A stretch of DNA of 64,000 nucleotides from Hygrocybe punicea. Its lineage: Eukaryota > Basidiomycota > Agaricomycetes > Agaricales > Hygrophoraceae. The stretch is taken from NCBI GenBank assembly GCA_963556145.1, contig OY744461.1:7512891-7576890 (forward strand). Direction: 5' to 3'. The position numbers and the translations under genes were made by a program. Shown one piece after another: positions 48,105 to 59,569 of this stretch (position 1 is the first letter of the stretch; each line of letters begins with the position of its first letter). The notes under the pieces were generated by a model. That model was given only the letters and a program-made list of their open reading frames with translations. It was not told where the DNA came from and made no database searches.

Positions 48105-49000
48105 ATGAACAAGCTGAGGAAACGGAGCCCTCCAGTTCCTTCTTGCAGCCCAGTCAAACAATCTCCGCAGTCGCACACGCACTGGCAGGCCCCCCCATCC
48201 CCCAGATCACAACATGATATTTCAAGTTCACGCCTGGATATGCCACGCAGTCGGACAACACTTTCACAAGAACTCGTCGTCCGGAACCCCGGAGTACTTT
48301 CTGCTCCTGCATCCACTCGTGCAGCCTTAATGTCCAGTGTTGAGCCCCGCTCGTCCGTCGAGCAGTACTGGGCAGCCCGTGCATTAACAGCCGAGACCCT
48401 TTTATCGGCGCGCTTGACGCATCATCAAGAGCTGCGCAGCTTGACATATTTCCAGGACGCCAAACGCTCGGTCAGTCCTCGATACTCATTGTAGCCTAGT
48501 ACATGCCGTTTGTATATGCTCAATTGCGCGCTTCATCACAGAAGGATCTTGCTGCGCTGTCAAAGGTGCATGAAGCGATGCATGCCAAAATGGAGAAGTT
48601 CGTGGTTAGTACTATATAGAGTGTATGCTGAGTTGGGCCGTAACTTTGAGCCATTTTGCAGATGGCCTTGCTCGCCTGTCTGCTGTTCTTCGTGTTGCTG
48701 GTCGTGTATCTCCTCCTACATTCAGACCACCGCAAAGGCAAGCGTACGTCTTGGTGGACTCTGCCATCACATTTCACAGTCCCCATACTCTCACCATTCA
48801 CCTCCGTGGTATGTCGTACATATTCTCGTCCAATAGTCATCCTTAGTCATTTCTTCATGCAGGTAGAGCACGAGACATCCGTTGTAGGCACACGAGCCAT
48901 CGCTATCTTCCTAGTCGTCCTCGCCCTTGTCGGATATGCTATCTTCCGGCATTGGGCGCATCCGAGCTTAAGATTACTCCAGACGCACACGAGAACATAA
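48105..49000 (+). CDS. Membrane protein of unknown function
   Basis: Four exons (48105-48470, 48542-48604, 48662-48808, 48863-49000) give 237 aa. The first ~120 residues are Ser/Pro/Arg-rich and probably cytosolic or disordered, followed by EQYWAARALTAETLLSARLT and a short helix (KVHEAMHAKMEKF). Two hydrophobic helices follow: MALLACLLFFVLLVVYLLL and AIAIFLVVLALVGYAIF. All four joins are phase 0. I recognise no family. The order suggests a tail-anchored or hairpin membrane protein with a coiled cytosolic domain. Confidence 0.68.
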
Positions 49001-50084
49001 TGTGCCCCACGATCCCGGCACCCTTGCTCAACAACGCAGCTGGATTCGTTGGTGAGCCGCTCAGTCGCTCAGACGGCCGCACGTCAGCCCCGGATTGGTG
49101 AGTTGACCCTAGCTAAACGTCCTGGATAGCACTTGGTGCTCGTCCTGACTCGTACCCTCCCCGGAGTCTGCATGGTTCATTAGTTATCTGCAATCATTTT
49201 CGCTTGTCGTGCACACACATGCAATCAAACGGAATTTGAAAAGGAAATTTCTGCCCATGGAGAGGTTGCACGCTACCATTGAGAAGGTTGACAAAACATG
49301 AGTCCATTTAGGAAACCATCAGCAATATACACTAGCTCGGGAGATTCTAATCGAGCGAATTCCCGGGTTTGGAGCAATGAGACGAAGAGAACAAGATCGG
49401 CACCTCCTCTAGTATTCAGATGGACCAGGTTGCCAGTATATCCTGAAGTCCAAGATGAAGCTGAAGGTTTGAGCTGGTGGCCAACCTCTGTACATGCCAT
49501 GATGCAAGACGTCCAAGCAGCTATGAACGCATGGCCAGCCTGAGGGGTAGGAGCCGTCACCGTGGAGTAGCTTTGTAGGGAAAGTTTGACAGAGGACGAG
49601 GGCATTAAAATATTATCGTGCCAGTGGATCCATCTTGACAGTGGCATCTTAGACAAGACAAATTTGCAGAGCTCACGCTTCCTTTCATCTGTGTCGCTGT
49701 CGCTGTCGACCCCGACGATGGCCGTGAAACTGCCGTTCAGGGCAGTCCAATTGCTATATTCAAGGTCCCTTCCCGCTAATAAAAAAAAAGAAGTTGTCCC
49801 TTAGTTTCGGCTATGGATTTGGTTAGGCCTCGTGCCCCTTAGTGCCCCCAGCCTTCTCACCCTCGCAGTTCGCTCCACGGTCCTTCCTTCCTTTCCACCC
49901 CCTGTTATCTCCATCACCGTCGTCGCCATCGCCCCCCCTGACCTCCCCCCAAGTCGTCGTCGACGTTGAGCTCACCCCCGTCCTCCCCTTCGTGATCACC
50001 CTATCATATCTCCCTGGCCCCCACACCTTTATGGTCTTTCGATGAAAACGAGCTTTGACTTTCTTATACTCGACACCTAATACA
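49001..50084. other. 1.1-kb gap with no gene assigned
   Basis: A - strand frame at 49656-49273 (127 codons) and a pyrimidine-rich + strand stretch at 49840-50045 are open but unconvincing. The latter precedes the next start codon and is probably its promoter and 5' UTR. An A-run (AAAAAAAAAGAAG) lies near 49781. Confidence 0.4.
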
Positions 50085-52026
50085 ATGCTCATCACGCTCG
50101 TCCCGCCAACCCCAGAATCCACTGTGCTCTTTTCTCTTACCTTTGTCGATCTGCCACCGAACCTCCCGACCCATCCCACCTGGGCGAACCAACTCGCCAT
50201 CCTCAATTTCGATGAGCTCGAGCTACCACACTGCCTGTATGCTCTCGACAAGTCGGCCGCAACGACCACCCTCCTGCATGAAGTGACCTTCGACATCTCT
50301 ACCCTCACCGTCTCATGTGTCTTTGTGGACGGTGTCAAGGAAGAGTGGCCCCTCATGGGTGCAGGCTGCATGGAGGCGCTCGAGAGTGTTCTTCGCGACG
50401 TCAACGAGTCGGCGGCAGAGGCTGACCGGGAACAAGAACGAGAACTCGCTCGGGAGCGGTGGAGGGAGTACGAGCGGGAACGACTACTCGCACAAACAAT
50501 CCTCCCACCAACATCCACCAAATCGAACAGACACAAAAAGCAGCGTTCTCTACTCATGTCTCTCGTTGCGTGCGTCTCTTTCTATCTAAACATTTTCTAT
50601 TCCCTCCTTGACACCCCAATGTTCATCCAGGTCCCTGGTTCCCTCCGTCCGCTCACCCTCTCCGCCCACACCTGCACATCCCCCCTTGCCATCCCCCTCG
50701 CCTCCACCACATCTCACATCGCGCAGCCTCCGTCTGCGAGCCCGCTCCACCTTGGTCGATACTTATCGTCGCCATGTCCTTACCGAGCTCGCCCGTCGGT
50801 CTCTACCAGGCGGCTATTATACTTGGATCGCCCAAAGCATGATCCGCCGCATTTCTGAGCGAATGGCCGAGCTCGTTCGGGATACGAGCATGGCCGTCCT
50901 CGCCGAACACCCCTCCCTGCATAACCACGAGGGCTGTGTGGAATATCTCCCCACATTGGTGCCACCATCACCATCGCCGTCGCCGTCCAGCTTGGACTCG
51001 GGTGAGGGTGAGGACACCGACACCGATGGCTCATCACTGCATACGCCATCACCATCGTCGTACACTCCCAGCACTTCTAACGCGAGCTTCGCCTTGCGCA
51101 TCTCGCCAGGTTTGCGGCCGGAGTCGTGTTCTGCAGGGGTCGACGGGGGACAGGGCAACGCGGTTACTCCCGAGGTGCTCGCAGAGTACACAGCGTTGTC
51201 TACCCACGCCCAGCACATACGCAACCTGCTCATGCTTGCCAGGGCGAAAGCCACACATGAAGCACGGGAGGCACGTGCGCGAGAGGCGATCCTGGAGGTT
51301 CGCTGCAAGAGACGTGCATGGCTGAGTCGGCGCCTGGCAAAGGGGGTTTCGGTTGGATCGGGAATGGGCGTAGGCATGGCGGAGCCGTTTGAGAGAAGCC
51401 CGCTTGGGTTGAGAAGTTGGGTTGCCGCGGACGTAGAAGTCGAAGAGCATGGGGAAGAGGAGGGAGTGGATGGGGCGTGGAATGAGTCGTGGAATGACGG
51501 TGTCGAGTGCATTGGCCAAAGCCCACGGTGGTGGCGGTCCGGCCTACGCGAACCCCGGTTATTCCCTGTGACTGAGGAGGACGAAGATCACGCGGATGAC
51601 GAGGACGCGTTCGTAGCGCGGGAGCTCGCGCTAGACATGGACCTTGAGCTCGATCTCGCGAACGGATGGGTCTACCCAGACGACAGCGACACGATCCCCA
51701 TGGACATGATGATGTTTGAGCGTCCAAAGGTCCGTCCCCGGATACGCATGCGGACCAGCAGCATGTATATGCGCCGGCGGTGCCTCGAATCAGTGGACTT
51801 CCCATTAGGGCCAGCGCCCCTCCTATGCTCCCCTCTGAGGGGCTGTTCGGCGGATATGGTGGAGGGTATCCCGCTGTTTGGCCACGAGGAAGAGTTTACA
51901 CTTTCGATGGATCTCCCAAGCAGGCGGCAGGGGAGAGGCGTGGATATGGGTGGGTACGAGAGAGAGGAGATGCATGAGCGTAGGTGGATGACACCCGCGC
52001 TGGGTGTCATTGTGGACTGCCGTTGA
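50085..52026 (+). CDS. Large protein of unknown function, acidic C-terminus
   Basis: Two exons (50085-50569, 50631-52026) give 626 aa. The N-terminal ~120 residues look folded (WANQLAILNFDELELPHCLY, VTFDISTLTVSCVFVDGVKE). A strongly charged helix with many Arg/Glu pairs follows (EQERELARERWREYERER). The middle has VDTYRRHVLTELARRSLPGG and a second helical block AREARAREAILEVRCKRRAW. The C-terminal third is acidic (EEDEDHADDEDAFVARELAL). No transmembrane segment or known domain is evident. The open frame is long and GC-rich, so coding status is likely. Confidence 0.68.
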
Positions 52027-52809
52027 CCCGTGGTGCTCCTCCCCCAACCCCCTTATAATATTTTTTTGCTGCAGCTTCGCTTTTTTTTTCTTTCTCCGGG
52101 CCCCATCCAATCCAATCCTTCACAATCGTTTTATCATCATCGCACGCATTTTATTTAGATCTCGCAATCCGTCGTTGGCCGGTATTCGCTGTCTCCAGGC
52201 TTTTTTTTTTTCCATCCGCATCCTCGTTTTTATTTATTTTACGCCATCATCTTCATCTTTCTTTAGGTCTTTTAGGTCCTTTGGTCTTTCGGTCCTTCTC
52301 ACTTTTTCCCGGTCGTCGCAAATCCCTGCGCATACCCCTGCATTCCCACCATTGATCCTCTGCTCGTACGAAAGGAAACTTTAATTTTTTGGCCTTCCTG
52401 CGTTGGACTTTCCGATTCTGCTATATCATATCAACAACTCGTTTTTTTTTTGATTCGGGTATTATTGCATGTATACAAAGTAGATCCTGCTGCAGTTTCT
52501 TTCTCATAGGGTTGTTTTCTTTTTTAATTTAGCACATGTACATCTGCCTCATTGCTTGTCTTTGTTTCACTGCCTCATCCTGGTAGTGTTCTGGATATTT
52601 TTGTGTGGTCCTTTCCTAAATGGAAAATAAAATAAAATTCTAGCTCCTCCTCTGAAGTACCAGATATATATCATAGCGTCTATTCGATTTTAAGATTAAC
52701 TTTGCGTTCGACCACGCATGGAGGGCATGTGTTAAGAGCGCAGCGGTACATATAAGGAAGGATAACAGGTAAGTTGTAGAAGCCTTGCGACAACCAAGCA
52801 TAATTCAAA
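52027..52809. other. T-rich 3' flank and kinase promoter
   Basis: The + strand is T/C-rich with several T runs of 8-11 (for example 52080-52090, 52201-52212, 52445-52453). No gene is supported. The distal part should contain the promoter of the kinase at 52810. Confidence 0.5.
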
Positions 52810-55568
52810 ATGGGTTGCACCGTCAGCCACGAGCAACGGCCGCCCAGACCAAGGACGACCTCAAGGACAGTTGTACCCGGGTCTACCACTCAGTCAAGGA
52901 GGACACCAAAAGCAGGCGCTGAACCACTCCAAACCGGCCCTGCAGGTACCCAGCAGAATGCTGTCCATTATCACAGACAAAAGTCGCACAAACGAAGCTG
53001 GAGCTTGAACTTGAAAAGAATGGTTACCTGGGGGTCGTCGGTCACCCGGCGACGTCGGCCCACCGCGATTGCGTCCATTCTGGAGGGCGAGGATGGGATC
53101 AGACAAGCCAGCCCAGATGGCTCGGTTTCGGATTCGGGGGACACCGACAGGGCGGAGGAAGGACTCGGACTCGGAGGGGAATCATCGGCGGTCAGTCGAT
53201 TCCGATTCAGCTCAATAAGGAAACCGGTGGCTGTGCGGCTATCGTGTTCCTGCTATCAGAGCCCTTATAATAAATCCCCCCTCCATCTTTCGTGAGCGGG
53301 ATTTTGACAATATCCCTCCACAGCGCCCAGGCGTAGAGACCCTATCAGCTACATCGATGCCTAGCCTTCCCGTTACAGTCCCATGTCAGGTCAGCAGTTA
53401 TCGATCGCCCTGCACATCTCTCCATCAGCTCATGAATCTAACTCTAACTTTTTGCCCGAACCAACGTCAACGTCAGTATCGCACGGGGAAGACTCTGGGT
53501 AGCGGCACCTATGCTATCGTTAAAGAAGCAATCCACATAGATTCCGGCAAATATTATGCCTGCAAAGTTATCAATAAGAAACTGATGGAGGGCAGGGAAT
53601 ACATGGTGCGTTTCGTTCACGGTTGTATTTTTTTTCTCCTTCTACACTGGAATGTGGTGACAGAAGCTGCTCGACGCAGGCGGTGTGGTGTGGTGAGATG
53701 ATGCTGAAATATTGATACTGTAGGTACGAAATGAGATTGCCGTCTTGAAAAAGATATCAAAAGGGCACCGCAACATTGTCACCTTGCACGATTATTTCGA
53801 GGCAAGTCTTTTTTTTTTCGCCGATTGCTTGCTTGATGCCATATACAATTTCACTCCTGTTTGGTTCCTGCTGCTGTCCTCCCCGCCACCTCCCCTCTAA
53901 ACATGAAACGATCGTCTAGACATCCCACAACCTCTACCTTTGCTTCGACCTCTGTACAGGTGGCGAGCTCTTTGACCGAATATGTGCAAAGGGCAATTAC
54001 TACGAGGCGTGAGTCAGGGCCACTATCCCCTGTGTCTCAATTCATACTGAATCATACAATGTATATTTTCTTTACGTAGGGACGCCGCAGACCTCATTCG
54101 CACTATTTTTAAGGCGGTCCAATATATTCATGATTCCGACGTGGTCCACAGAGGTGCGTTGCAAAAAATATATATATATCTTTTTTTGACTTTTTTTTTG
54201 ATGCTTTCTGTTTCTTCCCACCTCCTTCCATTTAGATTTAAAACCCGAGAACCTCTTGTTTCGCACTTCAGCAGAGGAGGCCGATATCATGATCGCCGAT
54301 TTCGGACTAAGCAGAGTTATGGACAGCGACAAGTTGAAGATGCTGACGGAGATCTGCGGGACTCCCGGTGTGAGTTCATCTTTTGCTTACACTTTTTGTA
54401 GCGAAGAACCAAAAAAGCTCACTTCGATAATCCGTCCTTGTGTAGTACATGGCGCCTGAGATTTTCAAAAAGAGTCAGTAGGTTTCCTCAAGTGTCGATT
54501 GTTTGGGTCTCATCTGTTGGGCTTCTTTCTACAGCTGGACATGGCAAGCCGGTTGATATTTGGGCTATGGGTGTAATCACATATTTCCTACTTGCGGGTG
54601 AGCTCGCTATTCCAGTTTGGGGCATGTTCTCCGCGCCTCACGGAATACCACAAACTAGGCTACACTCCATTTGACCGCGAGACGCAGCAAAAGGAGATGG
54701 ATGCAATCATCGCCGGCGATTATAAGTTTGAACCTGGTGAATCTAAATAACTTGCTCCCCGTTATATTCTCTCCTGATCACTGATCCACCACAGAGGAGT
54801 ATTGGGCTAATGTTTCAGACACCGCACGTAACTTTGTCTCCTACTGCCTCACCGTCGATCCCCAAAAAAGACCTACGGCCAAAGAGGCGCTCCGGCATAA
54901 AGTATGTTGTGCATGGATTGTGTACCCCATGCGCTTTGCGCATGCTACTCATTTCTCATTCACCCTTCTCCCTCGCTTATATTACCGATCACTGATTCTA
55001 AAGCCTGTCTCTAGTGGTTGTCGGATGTCGAACCCCATTTCGTTCCGGACCCAGAGAGCCTTACTGGCGGCCCCAAGGATTTGTTGCCACAACTCCGGAA
55101 ACAGTTCGATGCAAGGAAGACTTGTACGTACAATCTGAAACACCTCCCCCAAGCTGCGTTACGTTCATTCATTTACTGATGTGTTACTCTCCACATTCCA
55201 GTCCGAAAGGCGGTGTTAGGCATGATGGCTGTTAACAGAATGACTTTACTCAGCCACCATCTGGGTCCTGAGGCTGAAAACCTCAAGGGGAACGTTCAGC
55301 GGTATAAAGAAGAGTCTGAAAGGGAAGTTATGGAGGTACGCTCATGTTTCCCTGTAAGTGGGCTTGTTGTGCATGTCTGACTCCCCTGTACAACCAGGAC
55401 ACTTCGGTTGTGCACCACCATAATTATCATCACCCGAGCGATGTTTCCGATGCCGGACGCCCTCAGAAGGAGGGCAATGTCTCGCCTCGTCCCGCAGAAG
55501 ACTTGCACACAAAGATGGCGAACGCGTCGTTGGACGAGGCCTTGAAGAACAAGACTCCTCCTGTGTAG
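52810..55568 (+). CDS. Calcium/calmodulin-dependent protein kinase, CaMKI type
   Basis: A Ser/Thr kinase of Ca2+ signalling. Fourteen exons (52810-53226, 53324-53389, 53477-53605, 53724-53801, 53920-54008, 54080-54153, 54236-54369, 54446-54473, 54535-54597, 54659-54736, 54795-54901, 55015-55123, 55202-55335, 55398-55568) give 558 aa. The kinase domain spans about residues 162-440: [25 protein letters not shown] (ATP Lys), [13 protein letters not shown] (catalytic Asp about 285), [20 protein letters not shown] and [14 protein letters not shown] basic amphipathic stretch [20 protein letters not shown] fits the autoinhibitory/CaM-binding region. The N-terminal 160 residues are unusual and begin MGCTVS, a myristoylation plus palmitoylation consensus. 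A shorter form could start at 53357 ([11 protein letters not shown]), as in most fungal CaMKs. Intron 4 is GC-AG. Confidence 0.93.
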
Positions 55569-55948
55569 GAAGGAACTGACTAAATTCTGATTTATGTAAC
55601 AAGGACTCAAGAGAGAGAGAGTTACGGAAAAGCTTGGTTAAATCATTTGCTTATAACTACGTGGTGATCATGTACAGTAACTTCTGTTAGCTTTGTTCAG
55701 TGCTTCTGATAAATTAAATCCTGGTATCGATCTCTTGCACTTGTTTACCACAAAACTTCCTCCGCCCCTATTCAGAAGAAGATTCAAAAACTGTTGCATG
55801 CGGTCTATGCCTCAAGGACGACAACCTAATTCCCATGGTGAAAAAAAGCGAGACTCCAATACACTGTCATATCTGAGAGGAGTTGGATGATGTGTGATTG
55901 TTTTATGTCAAACAGAGCCAGTCGACTTGCAACCCTCTCTACGCATCA
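55569..55948. other. Convergent 3' flanks
   Basis: 380 bp between the kinase stop and the stop of the Ldb17-like gene, which face each other. An AGAGAGAGAG tract lies near 55612. No ORF is supported. Confidence 0.5.
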
Positions 55949-58205
55949 TCATCTCGTCGACAATGGACTCGTCGCCGAAGACCTGATGGCAGTAATAGTA
56001 GCACCACCATTTGTCCGCCCAACTGGGATAGCGGGTGGTTTTCGACGGTTTGGGGGAGCAGGCGGGGCTGGTCTGCGAGGGGAAGCATTTGCCTCTACAG
56101 GCGAGACCTGACTCTGGGTGGGAGTGGGAGAAAGTGGTAGGCTAGAAGAAGGTGGTGGTGGACGGTTGGGGTGACGGTTAGAATGAGTTTGCAAATGTAG
56201 ATGTCGACCATCTGCTGGCACGCTGAAGCCGCCACCACAGTGTGCAGATGATGCTTTGCGTTTTGTTTGCGCTGCTGGCATTATGACTGTAGTTGAAGAG
56301 GCGGTTGAGGCGACTCCATCGAGGCTGAACGAGCTGGCATTGCTAGGATATCGAAGACGTTCCCGATTTGGCCATTGCTGATGTGATTTGCCCTTCTTGA
56401 ACTCCACGCTCTTGCTCGTTTTCAGCGTCTTGGACTTTCCGATCGAGGCTGACCTCTCTAGATGAATAGCCGTTGTCATGGAGGGCTCGGCGGACACGAA
56501 TAAAAGGTCCGGCGCTTGTGTGCCTGACGTGGCGCTATCGCAGCTTGGACTTCCCACTCGCGAGCCATCCTCCTTTTCATGCCTAGACGTCTTGAATTGC
56601 ACACACCACTCTCCACCGAGGCATCGCTCAACTAAACGTTTCGTGGTAGGGTTAATATCGCGAATTCGCGCGTTCTGTATCAGTGATTCGAGAGCGACTA
56701 CTATTTGGGGCCGCTTGTACGGCACAGAGCGAAGTTGGGTCTTAGTGAGGAGAAGGTGGAGGACTCGTAAATACGCGTGCCGGAGCTGCAGTAGTCTGTA
56801 TGTCAATATACCAGAAGTAGAAGATACTGTTACTATATTCACCGAGTTACTGTCTTCGTCTAGGTCAACGAGCTCCCGCAGAAAAACATCGACAAGTACG
56901 CAGAGATCATTGGTGTAGAAGTACTCCGATGTGCCTGTGGTAGAAAATAGCAAGTACAGAATCTTGAGTACCAGCAGTTGCATACATAAATCCTCTGCCG
57001 TATGATCTGTTAATGTGGATGTCAGCCATGAGTTTGTAGCTGGCAACTGGAATGCGTACTGGCACGATTGAGCATGAAAATCATGTTCTCGCCAAAGGCC
57101 TTGGTCGTTCCTAGACGACGCATGAGTACGTGTAAGACACGATTCTTAGTTTCCACCGATGCCGTGGTATCGTTTTGTCGGTCCGATGCATTAGCGGATG
57201 GAATATTCGACGCCGCCTCCGCCATAAATTTTTCGTTGAGCGCCACCTGTGACCGTTCAGAAACGGTAGGAATTGAGAAGGGTATGATACTGACTATAAG
57301 TTTTATCACTGAATAATTGAATGTCTCGTCTTGCATACATCGGGTCTGTTCCACCAGATCGAAAAGATGATCCAAAAAAGAATCATTGAATACTCCTTTA
57401 CAGAGTTCGTGAACCTAAAGTGGTCATTTTACTATCGGTGATTCACTCACGTAAATCCTGCACGGACACTTTCTGCGCGCGACAAACCTCGTACAGCAGT
57501 CGCACACCCAGGCTTCTCAACTTTGCCTCGATTGGAACTGGAACGGGAAGATTAGACCCCCCTGCGCCCAGCCCGAAGTATGTATCCTCGGTGTCGGGAT
57601 CGATCTCAACTAAGACGTGGTCCATGAGCAGGGGGATGAGGGGATGCCAATGCTTCCGAGAGCGAAAGAAATGAGTATCCCGGCCGCCGTAACACAGAAG
57701 GACATTGTAAATTATGAGTTGTGAGTGCGGGTTCGTGTTCTACAAAGAAAACAAAGCAAGTCCAGGTGGATACCGGGTATGAGCAAAAGGGTACGGACCG
57801 ATCGAACGTCTTTAACAAGGATTTCGCACATGCGTTCAGAATGAAAAACGAAAAGTTCAGAGTCGAGTAAGAGATGGCATGCATGGGAGAGCTGCAATGG
57901 ACTTTGAAGATATTGTTCTATCGAATTGATCAAGTTGGGTGAAGCAAGTAAAATAATTGAACCAGAATGCGAACCATGACAACCCGTACAGAGTTTCAGA
58001 AACCTGTTTAACGTAGAATCCAGTAGTGACAACGTCGTAGTGTTATCATTGGGGAAGTGCAGCATGTCTTCCAGTTCTGTTTAGTGGTCAGTACATGTAT
58101 CGGTCAGATATCAAGACCTGGACACGAACCAGACCAGAACTGAGAGGCATTTTCAAACACATAAACAATCTCGAGGTCGTCTTCCATGGCAGCCCGCATG
58201 ATCAT
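55949..58205 (-). CDS. LDB17: Ldb17/SPIN90-family actin and endocytosis regulator
   Basis: Ldb17 (Dip1 in fission yeast, SPIN90/WISH in animals) activates Arp2/3 complex to seed linear actin filaments at endocytic sites. Six exons (58205-58130, 58076-57799, 57739-57451, 57395-57060, 57006-56843, 56785-55949) give 659 aa. The helical core contains DDLEIVYVFENASQFW, VRLLYEVCRAQKVSV, FLDHLFDLVEQTR, and the family hallmark NHTAEDLCMQLLVLKILYLL followed by GTSEYFYTNDLCVLVDVFLR, then LRHAYLRVLHLLLTKTQLR. The last ~200 residues are disordered with several PxxP/SH3-ligand motifs near the end (RRPAPPAPPNRRKPPAIPVG). The start ATG is chosen because the upstream gene ends only 111 bp away; ATGs two and six codons on are alternatives. 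Confidence 0.86.
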
Positions 58206-58316
58206 TGTCCGAACTTCGTGCCACTCGCCGGGATTGAGGCTTAAACGTTCACGTGCACTAAAACTTCTTACACAAATGTATTTGATTGTTGGAATTGGGA
58301 TAAAATATATATGGAT

Positions 58317-59475
58317 TCAGTGTTTTCTTCCAAGCCATACCTGTAACCCACTTTCCGGATTATTCTCCAACACCTTGACTATGCCATATGCTGCGCCTGC
58401 CGCCGCGCCCCCCACCAGCAGGGTACTCACTGCACCCCAGATATATCCTTTCACACCAACTCCAGCACCCGTCACCCGCGCTTTCACGGCACCGAACACC
58501 AGCAACACTGCACCTGTCAGCAAGCAAGAGTACAGTAACGCCACATGTGCGCGTGCGGTGAAAAAGTATGGAAGCAGGGGGATGAACCCGCCCAGAAGGT
58601 AACCCATGCCGATCGTGAAAGCGGAGATGTATAGCCGACGTGTGGGTATTTCCTCTGAGGAAAGGTTGATGTGAGTGCCAGCATTATAAAACAAGTGTGG
58701 GTGGAGGAGAAATACCTATCCCTTCGCCAAATTTCATCAAAAACGTCGTGAGCCCCACATCCTTCTTCCATCTCAGCTCGCCGGCCTCTTCGACACCCCC
58801 GCCCCGCCCGGTTCTTACGCCTATGCCACCACTATCCATCTCCACCTCTCTCAAACACTTCGCAACGGCTGTGCTAATGTTCTCTTCAACCCCAACAGGC
58901 CCTAACACGGCATGCACCTCCCGCTCCATCTCCCCTGCACAGCTACGGCGAACTCGTGCGGCAGTATGGTATCTTAGGAAACGGTAATGATCACGCTCAG
59001 CTTGTGAGGCGAGGAAACCACCAATGCCCATTGAGATGGCACCTGCGATCAGTTCCGCCACACCACCAAGGACAACCAGTTTGGATTCTCCTAGAGAAGA
59101 CAGGCCTGCCGTTAGAGCGAAGGGGACAGTTAAACCGTCGGAAAGGCCGATGACGCTGCGCATTTTATGTCAATAAGAACTCATACACGATTTCAAGCCC
59201 CACGAATATTTGTTCCGACAAGAAAAAATGAACACATACACGTCTCGCACGACGTCCGGATCAACGAGAGTCCTCTCATCATCCCCTTTCAGCTCCTTGC
59301 AGCAAATTCCATCCGCCCTGTCATGCCGAGAGCATTTAGCTGGCAGTGGCGTGTGGGTCGAGCCCAGTGATTCGTCGAGCGACCAAATGGGTGGTCGCCT
59401 TGAAATGTTGGAGTCTCGACGAGGGCGGTTTGGCAAAGGAACAGAGGCAGATGTATTTCCACGACCCTCAGACAT
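58317..59475 (-). CDS. CCC1: Ccc1/Vit1-family vacuolar iron/manganese transporter
   Basis: It moves Fe2+/Mn2+ into the vacuole. Three exons (59475-59240, 59155-58716, 58654-58317) give 337 aa. After a ~75-residue polar N-terminus comes the family start LVDPDVVRDVVIGLSDGLTV, then PFALTAGLSSLG, a second helix GGVAELIAGAISMGIGGFLA with SQAERDHY (the metal-binding Glu-containing segment), a cytosolic metal-binding helical region, and three C-terminal helices (FTIGMGYLLGGFIPLLPYFF, ALLYSCLLTGAVLLVFGAV, WGAVSTLLVGGAAAGAAYGI). Five membrane helices in all is the family norm. The first intron starts with a strong GTATGT donor that fixes the DVV/IGL join. Confidence 0.92.
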
Positions 59476-59569
59476 CGGACGAAGACGAAATGATGAGCTG
59501 GAGAAATCGAGCGGGTCGGAAAAAGTTTAGCTGACAAATCAATGTCATGTGATGGCAAATACGATTACG

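Noticed and set aside
49273..49656. 127-codon - strand ORF
   Set aside because: Open but with no domain and no supporting upstream exon.
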